Shown here: piece by piece, positions 1 through 7,639 of the stretch
Layout of the letters: each line of letters begins with the position of its first letter
Numbering within the stretch: the first letter of the stretch is position 1
NCBI RefSeq assembly: GCF_016405965.1
Contig: NZ_JAEFCD010000007.1
Location: 1-34,526, forward strand
Direction of reading: 5' to 3'
DNA from: Alteromonas sp. IB21
Lineage (GTDB): Bacteria > Pseudomonadota > Gammaproteobacteria > Enterobacterales > Alteromonadaceae
DNA: 34,526 bases
Position numbers and translations under genes: made by a program
The notes under the pieces: generated by a model
The model's database searches: none
What the model saw: only the letters and a program-made list of their open reading frames with translations
Told to the model about the DNA's origin: nothing

Positions 1-830
1 ACATCCTACTTGGTCGTCAGGTTGGTATTCCTTACATCATCGTATTCATGAACAAGTGTGACATGGTTGACGATGAAGAGCTTCTAGAGCTAGTAGAAAT
101 GGAAGTTCGTGAACTTCTTAACGAATACGAATTCCCAGGTGATGACCTACCAGTTATCCAAGGTTCAGCTCTTAAGGCGCTTGAAGGCGACCCAGAGTGG
201 GAAAAGAAAATCATCGAGCTTGGTGAAGCGCTTGATTCATACATCCCAGAGCCAGAGCGTGCAATCGACAAGCCGTTCATTCTTCCAATCGAAGACGTAT
301 TCTCAATCTCAGGCCGTGGTACAGTAGTAACGGGTCGTGTAGAGCAAGGTATCGTAAAAGTAGGTGAAGAAGTAGAAATCGTTGGTATCAGAGATACCAC
401 TAAGACGACTTGTACTGGTGTTGAAATGTTCCGTAAGCTTCTAGACGAAGGTCGCGCGGGTGAGAACGTTGGTGTACTACTACGTGGTACTAAGCGTGAT
501 GACGTTGAGCGTGGTCAAGTACTAGCGAAGCCTGGTTCAATCAACCCACACACAAACTTCGAAGCAGAAGTTTATGTATTGTCAAAAGATGAAGGTGGCC
601 GTCATACTCCATTCTTCAAAGGCTACCGTCCACAGTTCTACTTCCGTACAACTGACGTAACTGGTGCTGTAGAGCTTCCAGAAGGCGTAGAAATGGTAAT
701 GCCTGGTGACAACCTTAAATTCAAAGTTGAGCTAATTGCTCCGATCGCGATGGAAGAAGGTCTTCGTTTCGCAATCCGTGAAGGTGGTCGTACAGTAGGT
801 GCTGGTGTTGTATCTAAGATCCTAGACTAA
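1..830 (+). CDS. tuf: Elongation factor Tu, 3' part
   Basis: EF-Tu is the GTPase that carries aminoacyl-tRNA to the ribosome A site. The gene is open at the left edge; the frame begins at base 3 and gives about 275 codons, so roughly the first 120 of the usual ~394 residues (P-loop and switch regions) lie outside. The visible part starts in the G domain just before the guanine-recognising NKCD motif, has the SALKALEG segment, then beta-barrel domain II ([12 protein letters not shown]) and domain III ending in VVSKILD. Identity is unambiguous. A strong terminator follows and the next gene is unrelated and on the other strand, which fits the last gene of a str-type operon (fusA-tufA); that placement is inference because the upstream genes are not visible. 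Codon use is strongly biased, as expected for a highly expressed gene. Confidence 0.98.
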   Translation, partial: ILLGRQVGIPYIIVFMNKCDMVDDEELLELVEMEVRELLNEYEFPGDDLPVIQGSALKALEGDPEWEKKIIELGEALDSYIPEPERAIDKPFILPIEDVFSISGRGTVVTGRVEQGIVKVGEEVEIVGIRDTTKTTCTGVEMFRKLLDEGRAGENVGVLLRGTKRDDVERGQVLAKPGSINPHTNFEAEVYVLSKDEGGRHTPFFKGYRPQFYFRTTDVTGAVELPEGVEMVMPGDNLKFKVELIAPIAMEEGLRFAIREGGRTVGAGVVSKILD

Positions 831-852
831 TCTAGACTTAGCAACACAAGCC

Positions 853-882
853 AAAAAAAGCGCACTTAGGTGCGCTTTTTTT
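853..882 (+). terminator. Rho-independent terminator of tuf
   Basis: A GCGCAC/GTGCGC stem with a TTAG loop is flanked by an A-run on the left and seven T on the right, 22 bases after the tuf stop codon. The A-run lets it also act on the opposite strand. Confidence 0.93.
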
Positions 883-898
883 ATGCCTGCACATCAGA

Positions 899-994
899 GG
901 GCGCTTGTTCACTCTAGAACACGCCGTGAACCCATCCATGGGGGCTTCGCAGCTGCTTCCATGCAGCTGAGAGTTCTAGAGTGAACAAGCGCCC
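899..994. repeat. 22-bp perfect inverted repeat enclosing an extragenic repeat unit
   Basis: Bases 899-920 are the exact reverse complement of 973-994. The 52-base loop holds one copy of a repeated unit (about 921-967) beginning acgccgtgaaccc and ending in a smaller agctgc/gcagct hairpin. The whole can fold into a long stem with an inner hairpin. The spacing and lack of coding potential point to an extragenic palindromic element rather than an insertion-sequence end; no transposase is present. Confidence 0.75.
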
Positions 995-1034
995 CCTTTT
1001 GCATCTTTTGAGCCTGTACGGAGAAGGAAGAAAT

Positions 1035-1082
1035 ACGCCGTAAAGCCATTAATGGGGGCTTCGCAGCTGCATCCATGCAGCT
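1035..1082. repeat. Second copy of the extragenic repeat unit
   Basis: This copy repeats the 921-967 unit (cgccgt, then an atgggggcttcgcagctgc block and the ccatgcagct end) with a few substitutions. It is preceded by ggaaggaagaaata and followed, near 1101-1125, by cactccct...tcggcata, a flank that recurs near 1265-1283. The long outer arms of the first copy are absent. Confidence 0.65.
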
Positions 1083-1152
1083 TGGAGTTTTTTAAAGTGC
1101 TTCACTCCCTCCTTAATCGGCATAGCAAGAAGTTTTAGGGGAAAGGAATAAC

Positions 1153-1250
1153 ACGCCGTGAACCCATCCCTGCTTTATGTAAGAGCTCCTACACCGCATC
1201 CCTGCTTTATGTAAGAGCTCCTACACCGCACCCCTGCGGTGTAGGGGTTC
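1153..1250. repeat. Third repeat unit with a 32-bp tandem duplication and hairpin
   Basis: It begins with the same acgccgtgaaccc head as the copy at 921, then carries two identical 32-base units in tandem (1165-1196 and 1197-1228). It ends in a perfect 10-bp hairpin (1221-1230 with 1235-1244, loop CCCC) followed by ggggttca, which can pair back to the tgaaccc head. The array is too short and too regular in secondary structure to be a CRISPR. Confidence 0.7.
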
Positions 1251-1283
1251 ATAGGGCATACACTTACTCCCTTTACTCGGCAT

Positions 1284-1316
1284 AAAAAAGCTAGGCATGT
1301 GCCTAGCTTTAGTTTT
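1284..1316 (-). terminator. Terminator of the TraB/GumN-like gene
   Basis: A perfect 11-bp stem (1287-1297 with 1300-1310) has a two-base nominal loop, so a few closing pairs must open. On the minus strand it ends in a T-run, 24 bases beyond the stop codon. A weaker T-rich tail on the plus strand may make it bidirectional. Confidence 0.85.
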
Positions 1317-1339
1317 ATTGTTTCTGAGCCAGGGTCGAG

Positions 1340-2233
1340 TTACATTTGCTCTACTTTGTAACCTTTAGCTTCTAATAGGGCGATTACGCTGTCATCGCCA
1401 ACTAGGTGCCCCGCGCCTACTAAAACAAACTCTTGGTCTTCATCGCCGAACATAGCTTCGATTTTAGGTAGCCAGTTTTGGTTACGTTTGGTGAAGACAT
1501 CATCATAAGAAGTCGGAGATTCACGTTTGAAGGTATCCACTACCAACGAGTCGATTTGGTCAGTATCACCTTCTCTCCATGCTTTTATGGTGCTTTTAAG
1601 CATGTCTTTTAGCTCTGGTAGGGTTTCCAAGGTTTCAGATATAAGGCGATCTTCTTCACCCGCCCCCATGTTCGCAAGCATGTTGATTTGAAAATCTAGT
1701 GACTCTAAGTACTCGCTTGTTTTACCGTCACGTGCAGCTAACTGCATAAAATAGGCATCTACACCTTGGCCAGCTAATTGAGAACGCTGCGCTTCCATGG
1801 CCACTAGCATAGAGGCAACCATGCCGGGTTTGAATCGAGCGAGTTGGTCAGCACTTGCTCCAAAATTACTGAGGTAACTGTTAAGCGCCTGATAAGTCTC
1901 GTCTGAAATTACGTCTTTCAACGTCTTACCCTCAGCATACGCCAATCCAGCCATCATCTTTTGTTGACCTTCAATATCTGTGGGGTCGGGCATTTTCACT
2001 TCGAACACTAGCGTATCAACTTTTTTATAAGTGTCGGTAAATTTGCTAGGAAGTGGAAATTCAGAGATAGGCAAAATGTGGATCGTACCTCCTACGTAAA
2101 TAGTGTCCTCGCCGTTGCTCACTTTCCAAACTGAAGTTTTGTCGTCAGCGCCGGTAGAGGCAAAAGAGGTGGTCACAGTGCAGAAGGCCAAACCTAATGT
2201 AAGTGCTAATTTGCGTACAGAAAAATTTTTCAT
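1340..2233 (-). CDS. TraB/GumN family secreted protein
   Basis: Predicted TraB/GumN (Tiki-like, PF01963) protein, probably a periplasmic or membrane-anchored metal-dependent hydrolase; its substrate is unknown. I start it at the internal ATG at 2233, which gives 297 residues and places a classic signal peptide first (KNFSVRKLALTLGLAFCTVTTSFA); the longer frame from 2263 would put ten polar residues ahead of it. Family landmarks are the GGTIH motif at about residues 48-52 and the GAGH motif near residue 275, followed by the usual C-terminal helix LLEAKGYKVEQM. Between them is the helical region with a GVDAYF segment. It stands alone, with its own terminator and a 360-base upstream region shared with the divergent hydrolase gene. 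Family assignment is secure, function is not. Confidence 0.88.
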   Translation of the reverse strand: MKNFSVRKLALTLGLAFCTVTTSFASTGADDKTSVWKVSNGEDTIYVGGTIHILPISEFPLPSKFTDTYKKVDTLVFEVKMPDPTDIEGQQKMMAGLAYAEGKTLKDVISDETYQALNSYLSNFGASADQLARFKPGMVASMLVAMEAQRSQLAGQGVDAYFMQLAARDGKTSEYLESLDFQINMLANMGAGEEDRLISETLETLPELKDMLKSTIKAWREGDTDQIDSLVVDTFKRESPTSYDDVFTKRNQNWLPKIEAMFGDEDQEFVLVGAGHLVGDDSVIALLEAKGYKVEQM

Positions 2234-2593
2234 CTTAATCCCTAATGTGTTTTTACTCAGCAAAAGTTGTTTATGTGTTGCAGCATCCCTTCACGTACTG
2301 TTTTGAATATTTCTGCGACGACATGTGGCTAGCATAGCAGACTAAAACTCAGTTGTGCCCTGTACTTTTTCTCTGAAAATGGTGATAGTTGCTTACAAGC
2401 AGAAAAAGCAATTGAAAAGAAGTTGTTCGACCAACACTAAAATTAATTGAATCTCTCTTTTTTCGTGTGCACATTGCTAATCAACCATGTGGAGCCGTTC
2501 ACGTTTTTTTGCTAAAAGCGAAAACGCTAAAAGAAACTAATACAATTTTTACTGTGTTCGCTTGCTCCCATTGCCCTGGCCATTGAATTTTAT
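2234..2593. other. Divergent intergenic region
   Basis: It separates the TraB/GumN-like gene from the divergent hydrolase gene and should hold both promoters. It is AT-rich. The only structure I see is a small agcg/cgct hairpin near 2517-2528. I found no convincing operator, RNA gene or small ORF. Confidence 0.4.
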
Positions 2594-3559
2594 ATGACAA
2601 CACCCACTCCTTTGCTACCTAAAGCCGCTAGTGAGTCCCTTGAAAAGGGAATTGCCAGTTTTCCAACTTATACAATAGATGATGTTATAGCGGCCACACC
2701 TACTACCATTGAAGAGTGGCGTAGCTATATCCAGGCAAGAAATGCCGAACAGAAAAAGAAAATAAAAAGAATGAAGAAAGAGCTTGAGGTAAATGTCGAG
2801 CTCTTAAAGCTGGGGCAAGTCGTCGTGAGAAAGCTCACGCCTAGTGTAGTTAGCCCTGAATTTGAAAACAAAGCCTATATAGATGTCCACGGCGGGGCTT
2901 TTGTATTGTTCGGCGGGTTACCTAGTATTGAAGAAGGGTTGCTTGTGGCAAGTCGTTTAGGAATAGTGGTGTACAGCGTTGATTATAGAATGCCGCCGAC
3001 TTTTCCTTCACCTGCAGCCCTTGACGATGTCACCTCTGTTTATAACACTTTGTTAGAAGAAATAGGCGCGCAGAATATTTTGGTAGGTGGGACGTCGGCA
3101 GGAGGTGGGCTGGTGCTTTCTCTGGTGCAGACTCTGATTCAAAACAATACCCCTCTGCCGAAGGCCATTTACGTAGGTACGCCGTGGGCCGACCTCACGA
3201 AAACCAGCGATAGCTTGGTCACCAACGAATGTATTGACTGTGTTCTTGTAACTTATGAAGGTCACTTAAAAGCCGCTGCGCATTTGTATGCGGGCAACAA
3301 AGTACTGTCAGACCCTTCGATATCCCCAATCTATGGTTCTTTTGAGCACTTCCCTCCAACGTATCTAGTAAGCGGAACCAGAGATATGTTTTTGAGTGAT
3401 ACAGTTAGGGTTAACCGCGCCATAAGAGATAGCGGGGGAGTTACGCAGCTAGAGCTTTTTGAAGGACTTCCTCACGCAGCGTATTTAATTTTTTATAAAA
3501 CGCCAGAATCTGAAACCACTTATCGGTTAATGAAGGCTTTTTTCCAGTCTCATTTATAG
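2594..3559 (+). CDS. Alpha/beta hydrolase, HSL-type esterase
   Basis: Cytoplasmic carboxylesterase/lipase-like enzyme of the hormone-sensitive lipase (family IV) group, 321 residues with no signal peptide. The oxyanion-hole motif is HGGA at residues 99-102 (HGGG in the family), the nucleophile motif is GTSAG at 166-170 with Ser168 (usually GDSAG), Asp264 sits in SGTRD, and His294 in GLPHA completes the triad. An N-terminal cap of about 80 residues contains a lysine-rich stretch (EQKKKIKRMKKE). The natural substrate cannot be read from the sequence. The upstream start region lacks a clear Shine-Dalgarno sequence, so the start is only moderately certain. It is monocistronic and convergent with the PepSY-type gene. 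Confidence 0.9.
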   Translation: MTTPTPLLPKAASESLEKGIASFPTYTIDDVIAATPTTIEEWRSYIQARNAEQKKKIKRMKKELEVNVELLKLGQVVVRKLTPSVVSPEFENKAYIDVHGGAFVLFGGLPSIEEGLLVASRLGIVVYSVDYRMPPTFPSPAALDDVTSVYNTLLEEIGAQNILVGGTSAGGGLVLSLVQTLIQNNTPLPKAIYVGTPWADLTKTSDSLVTNECIDCVLVTYEGHLKAAAHLYAGNKVLSDPSISPIYGSFEHFPPTYLVSGTRDMFLSDTVRVNRAIRDSGGVTQLELFEGLPHAAYLIFYKTPESETTYRLMKAFFQSHL

Positions 3560-3564
3560 GTGGC

Positions 3565-3594
3565 CCATACGCATATCGACCGATATGCGTATGG
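3565..3594. repeat. Perfect 14-bp palindrome between convergent genes
   Basis: Two 14-base arms (ccatacgcatatcg and its reverse complement) flank a two-base centre, just after the hydrolase stop. Neither side has a T-run, so it is not a standard terminator; it could be a protein-binding site or an mRNA-stabilising hairpin. Confidence 0.6.
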
Positions 3595-3615
3595 AAGAGG
3601 GACCTCATCCAATAA

Positions 3616-4134
3616 TTACGAACCAAAAACAACGGTCAATATAGTAACAACGGCACCTATTCCGGCAATTTTAAGCCCATTTTTATACATGGGAAGTTTG
3701 GGAATAAACATAAGAAAGGCGGATATAACGAAAAACAGCAAACCTAAACCAAAGCTTATGTTTAGCCAGAAAAGCGGACTGTTGTTAGTTGCCTTGTGTA
3801 GCTTGACCATTTTGGAAAGCACCAGGGGATAATCTTTTTTGGTGATGGTGGCTTCGCCCGAATCTTTATCGTATTGGCCCACGTTTAGCACGATGATGTC
3901 CGCATTTTCGTCCGTGACCTTGCTTCCCCTTATTTTAAGAAGAGGCAGTAGATCTGCACCTGAAAGATTGGCTTCAAATTGACGAGTTTCTGTTTGCTCG
4001 TATTTTAAAATATCGGTGGGGCGAAATATCAGAAGAATTCCGCTCAGCGCATAGACTCCCATAATGCCCGTAAGAAAAAAGCCAAGCCAGCGGTGATATT
4101 TACGAAAAGCCATGTGAAATTTTGGTGATGCCAT
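3616..4134 (-). CDS. PepSY-associated small membrane protein
   Basis: A 172-residue inner-membrane protein resembling the short PepSY-TM proteins often found near iron-uptake genes. It has a positively charged start, one membrane helix at about residues 17-37 (FFLTGIMGVYALSGILLIF), a periplasmic domain of about 80 residues, and two C-terminal helices (LFWLNISFGLGLLFFVISAF and a last one ending VVTILTVVFGS). The conserved HRWLGFFLTG helix and the later KLHKATNN segment are typical of the family. The biochemical role is not established; links to iron or heme reduction are suggested for related proteins. A Fur-like sequence lies 40-56 bases upstream. Confidence 0.75.
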   Translation of the reverse strand: MASPKFHMAFRKYHRWLGFFLTGIMGVYALSGILLIFRPTDILKYEQTETRQFEANLSGADLLPLLKIRGSKVTDENADIIVLNVGQYDKDSGEATITKKDYPLVLSKMVKLHKATNNSPLFWLNISFGLGLLFFVISAFLMFIPKLPMYKNGLKIAGIGAVVTILTVVFGS

Positions 4135-4173
4135 ATTTTTATCTATCAGTTTAAACGTTGCGTATTTATAAAC

Positions 4174-4190
4174 GAGAATGAATCTTATTT
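4174..4190 (-). promoter_or_regulatory. Possible Fur-like operator
   Basis: The sequence gagaatgaatcttattt resembles half of a Fur box (GATAATGATAATCATTATC) with several mismatches. It lies upstream of the PepSY-type gene. The match is weak. Confidence 0.3.
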
Positions 4191-4419
4191 AAAGGCCTAT
4201 TGCGAGAAACGAGCCTATATGTCGGATGAAAAGGTCATATTTTAAGGACGCAGCGTTAAATACTTATCTAGCTACCAGTTGAAGTGGTATGAAGAGTGTT
4301 AAATAGTTGTGTGTTGATTATACTTTAGTCTTACAATGCGACTATATAGCAATAACAAATGATTTAATTAGGTCTTGCACCTTTAAATGTAACCAAAATA
4401 ACGACAGTAGGATTTTGAC

Positions 4420-6093
4420 ATGCAGTCTATTGCCATCGTAATACTGGGCATCATAGGAATGTTGTTCGGTTGGTTCGTCTATTCTAAATTCATAGCGAGC
4501 CGCATATTCCAGTTGGATGATAGTTTTACAACGCCCGCGCATACGATGCGAGATGGGGTAGATTTCGTCCCTACCAATAAGGTGGTGTTATGGGGGCATC
4601 ATTTTACGTCAGTGGCCGGTGCGGCACCCATCGTTGGCCCAGCAATTGCCGTTTACTGGGGGTGGGTACCTGCAGTACTTTGGGTTGTATTTGGTACGAT
4701 CTTGTTCGCGGGTGTTCATGATATGGGTGCGCTGTGGGCGAGTGCTCGTCACAAGGGTAAGTCTATGGGCGCGCTGTCAGAAAGCGTAATTGGGAAACGC
4801 TCCCGTGCGCTTTTCATGATAGTGATTTTCCTTGTTCTTCTGATGGTTAATGCTGTATTCGGTGTTGTAATTGCTAACTCTTTTGTTTCACAGCCAAATG
4901 CTGTTTTTCCTGCATGGACTGCAATAGCAGTAGCACTTATCATCGGGCAACTGCTTAAGCGAAATTTCAGCCTTATCCCCCTATGTATCGTAGGTATAAT
5001 CGTGTTATACGCTTCGGTGTATGCGGGTAGTTACATTCCACTTAGTTTGCCAGAAACCATGTTTGGCCTGGCGGATAAAGCTAATTGGATAATCATCCTC
5101 TTTGTTTACGCGGCTATAGCATCCCTTCTTCCTGTTTGGATGTTGCTGCAACCCCGAGACTTCATTAATGGCATGCAGTTACTGGTAGGGCTCTTTTTGC
5201 TTTATGGTGCTGTATTCTTCGCTATGCCAGATATTACGGCGCCTGCATTTAATACGCAGACAGCAGTAGATTCACCGAGTCTGATTCCGTTGTTGTTTGT
5301 GACTATTGCCTGTGGTGCTGTATCTGGCTTTCACGGCATTGTATCTTCAGGCACGAGTTCTAAGCAGTTAGATAAAGAAACCGACGCGCGCTTTGTCGGT
5401 TATCTTGGTGCAGTAGGGGAAGGGTCACTGGCGCTTATCACTATTGTTGCAGTAAGTGGCGTTGCGTTTGCGGCTTCGCCCGAAGAATGGCATGAAGTGT
5501 ATAGTCACTTGGGCGCTGGTAGCGTAGGCGCGTTTATTACAGGTGGTGCTAACCTTATTCAGCAAGGCTGGGGCTTACCGGTTGATTTCTCGTCAACTAT
5601 TCTTGCCGTAATGGTTGTTCTTTTTGCGGGCACAACCATGGATTCCGGTGTACGCCTTCAGCGCTACATTATTCAAGAGTGGGGTGAGATTTATTCCATT
5701 AACGCATTAAAAAGTGGTTTGGTAGCAACGTTAGTTGCGGTTGGCTGCTGTTTGCTATTGGCTTTCGGTGCAGGTGGCGCATCGGGTAGTGGTGGTATGA
5801 TTATATGGCCGCTGTTTGGCTCGACCAATCAGATCCTAGCAAGCCTTACACTGCTCGTTATTTCAGTCATGCTTATCAAGCTCGGCAGACCTGCAAAATA
5901 CACCCTAATTCCTATGGTATTTGTACTGGTCATGGCTTTCTTCGCAGGGCTGATAAAATTAAAAGAATACTATGTTGAAGGAAATTACTTACTGGTGTTC
6001 TTAGATGCCGTGGTCCTCGTTGTATCTGTCCTTGTCATGTTAGAGGCGTTCTCGGTGGTGTCTAAACTAAAAAAAGCGCAGCAGAGCAACTAA
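4420..6093 (+). CDS. cstA: CstA-family carbon starvation protein (peptide/pyruvate carrier)
   Basis: A 557-residue inner-membrane carrier with about 14-16 hydrophobic segments. Landmarks are FVPTNKVVLWGHHFTSVAGAAPIVGPA near residues 46-72, the VHDMGALW segment near 100, the SGFHGIVSSGTSSKQL loop in the middle and FAGTTMDSGVRLQRYIIQE in the second half. CstA-family proteins take up peptides or pyruvate and are induced on carbon limitation in enterobacteria. At 557 residues it belongs to a shorter form than the ~700-residue E. coli CstA/BtsT. An AGGA Shine-Dalgarno sequence lies about nine bases before the ATG. A terminator follows. No companion YbdD-type small gene is present. The exact substrate is not predictable, and the symbol reflects the family only. 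Confidence 0.9.
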   Translation: MQSIAIVILGIIGMLFGWFVYSKFIASRIFQLDDSFTTPAHTMRDGVDFVPTNKVVLWGHHFTSVAGAAPIVGPAIAVYWGWVPAVLWVVFGTILFAGVHDMGALWASARHKGKSMGALSESVIGKRSRALFMIVIFLVLLMVNAVFGVVIANSFVSQPNAVFPAWTAIAVALIIGQLLKRNFSLIPLCIVGIIVLYASVYAGSYIPLSLPETMFGLADKANWIIILFVYAAIASLLPVWMLLQPRDFINGMQLLVGLFLLYGAVFFAMPDITAPAFNTQTAVDSPSLIPLLFVTIACGAVSGFHGIVSSGTSSKQLDKETDARFVGYLGAVGEGSLALITIVAVSGVAFAASPEEWHEVYSHLGAGSVGAFITGGANLIQQGWGLPVDFSSTILAVMVVLFAGTTMDSGVRLQRYIIQEWGEIYSINALKSGLVATLVAVGCCLLLAFGAGGASGSGGMIIWPLFGSTNQILASLTLLVISVMLIKLGRPAKYTLIPMVFVLVMAFFAGLIKLKEYYVEGNYLLVFLDAVVLVVSVLVMLEAFSVVSKLKKAQQSN

Positions 6094-6164
6094 AACGTGA
6101 CACAAAGGTTTTTCATGGTTGACCTCGTAGTCTAAAAAGCACACTCACGAGACAGTCAACATTC

Positions 6165-6195
6165 GGCCAGTACATTTGTACTGGCCATTTTTCTT
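6165..6195 (+). terminator. Terminator of the cstA-family gene
   Basis: A 9-bp stem (ggccagtac/gtactggcc) with a four-base loop is followed by atttttcttt, 71 bases after the stop codon. It also rules out a translation start at 6176, inside the stem, for the next gene. Confidence 0.88.
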
Positions 6196-6325
6196 TCCTG
6201 GTAATTACTACAATCAATTTTGTCGATTTTCTGTCACACTCCACATCTGGTATTATGTACAAGTTTTCTATATTGTTATTTGTGCTTTGAACACAATTCT
6301 AGCGCCAAATAACCAGCGAGGCTGT

Positions 6326-7489
6326 GTGTCAGATATTATTTTACTTGCTCAAAATTTCTTAGCGCTCTTCGTGGAGTCTGCACCTTGGTTGCTGCTAGGC
6401 CTGCTTGTGGCAGGCATCATGCACGAATTAGTCCCTGTGACTTTTTTGGAAAAGCACATGGGAAGCGCTTCGTTTGGTTCAATCAGTAAAGCAGCCATTA
6501 TTGGTGCCCCGTTACCGCTTTGCTCTTGCGGGGTGATTCCAGCTGCACTTGGCTTGCGCCGCAGCGGGGCATCCAAGTCTTCAACCATATCATTTCTTGT
6601 CTCTACGCCAGAAACCGGCGTAGATAGTGTTTCTGTGTCTTATGCGCTGCTAGGCCCGCTATATGCCATTGTCCGGCCTATTGCGGCGATACTTAGTGCA
6701 ATCTATGCTGGCTTAATGGTGCGTTTTTTCGCAGAGCCAGATACACAAAACAAGCATCAACATCAGGTAGACCATTCTCAGTCGGCTTGCTGTTCGTCAA
6801 ACGCAAAGCCCGAACCACAGGCTAAAACATCCTGCTGCGCCAGTGAGCATTCGTACGATCATGACGACGCAAATCTGGCATCACAGACGGGTGTTATTCA
6901 GTCTTCCAAAGTGACTAAAGTGTTCGCTTACGCCAGTGGTAAATTACTTGAAGATATTGTGGTTTGGTTATTGATTGGCTTAGCGCTGGCCGCCGCTATC
7001 AAAACCTGGGTACCCACAGATTTCCTTACCCAGTGGGGCGATGGCATTATCGCTATGCTAGTAATGGCGCTGATTGGCATTCCTATGTATATATGTGCAA
7101 CTGCATCTACGCCCCTAGCCGTTGGCTTTCTCGCTGCAGGGTTATCACCAGGTGCTGTATTGGTCTTTTTAATGGCAGGGCCGGCAACAAACGTATCGAC
7201 GATGGGAATGATTAAGCAAGAAATGGGCGCGCGCACCCTAGTGCTTTATTTATTTAGTGTAATATCTGCAAGTATCGGATTTGGCTACGTGCTCAACTAC
7301 TTGGTCTCATCTTTTTCATTGGCGTCTATGATAAAAACTGAGAGTCATGTTCACGAACACGGTGCTAACGTTCAGGTGATTTACGCAATGTGCGCAATGT
7401 TGTTAGCTGGGTTGATGTTAAGACTAGGTTTTCAAAAACTGAAAAACTACCGTCAAAACCAGGCGCAGCAATCGGCGTGCTGCGGTTAG
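6326..7489 (+). CDS. SO_0444-type permease (metal efflux candidate)
   Basis: Inner-membrane permease of the YraQ/ArsP-like family (PF03773), resembling the SO_0444 group proposed to export copper or zinc; the metal is inferred. I start at GTG 6326 (387 residues, MSDIILLAQNFLALFVE), preceded by GCGAGG. The longer frame from 6176 would begin inside the upstream terminator. The conserved PLPLCSCGVIP motif is at about residues 62-72, followed by LRRSGASKSSTISFLVSTPETGVDS. A second half repeats the fold (PMYICATASTPLAVGFLAAG, GPATNVSTMGM). Between the halves is a hydrophilic loop, about residues 140-185, rich in His, Cys and Asp (HQHQ, ACC, SCC, HSYDHDD), and the protein ends in QSACCG: likely soft-metal ligands. 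It has no regulator gene beside it. Confidence 0.85.
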   Translation: MSDIILLAQNFLALFVESAPWLLLGLLVAGIMHELVPVTFLEKHMGSASFGSISKAAIIGAPLPLCSCGVIPAALGLRRSGASKSSTISFLVSTPETGVDSVSVSYALLGPLYAIVRPIAAILSAIYAGLMVRFFAEPDTQNKHQHQVDHSQSACCSSNAKPEPQAKTSCCASEHSYDHDDANLASQTGVIQSSKVTKVFAYASGKLLEDIVVWLLIGLALAAAIKTWVPTDFLTQWGDGIIAMLVMALIGIPMYICATASTPLAVGFLAAGLSPGAVLVFLMAGPATNVSTMGMIKQEMGARTLVLYLFSVISASIGFGYVLNYLVSSFSLASMIKTESHVHEHGANVQVIYAMCAMLLAGLMLRLGFQKLKNYRQNQAQQSACCG

Positions 7490-7522
7490 GTTATATCTTT
7501 CACTCCTTCTTATATTTCGCAT

Positions 7523-7549
7523 GCGCTCTTTTTGTTGTGAATAGAGCGC
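7523..7549. repeat. Stem-loop between permease and CNNM-like gene
   Basis: A perfect 7-bp stem (gcgctct/agagcgc) has a 13-base loop rich in T. There is no T-run after the stem on the plus strand, so termination is doubtful. Confidence 0.35.
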
Positions 7550-7639
7550 TTGTATATCCTGTTCTATTATCCATAATAGTCGCTCAATTTATTAAAAATA
7601 AACCGCGTATAACCCTACAAGGACGCTTGGAATAACGAC

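Noticed and set aside
1165..1228. Possible CRISPR array from the 32-base tandem units
   Set aside because: Only two direct copies, no spacers between them and no cas genes; they belong to an extragenic palindromic repeat.
831..1339. tRNA genes next to tuf
   Set aside because: I looked for cloverleaf features because tufB often follows tRNA genes; only palindromic repeats are present.
3560..3832. 90-residue plus-strand ORF opposite the PepSY-type gene
   Set aside because: Antisense to a clear membrane protein, and its start follows a palindrome with no ribosome binding site.
6176..6325. Upstream start (ATG 6176) for the SO_0444-type permease
   Set aside because: It lies within the cstA terminator hairpin, and the added residues are not family-like; GTG 6326 has a Shine-Dalgarno sequence and the expected N-terminus.
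7390..7635. 81-residue ORF crossing the permease end and intergenic gap
   Set aside because: Overlaps the permease in another frame for 100 bases, no Shine-Dalgarno sequence and no recognisable homology.
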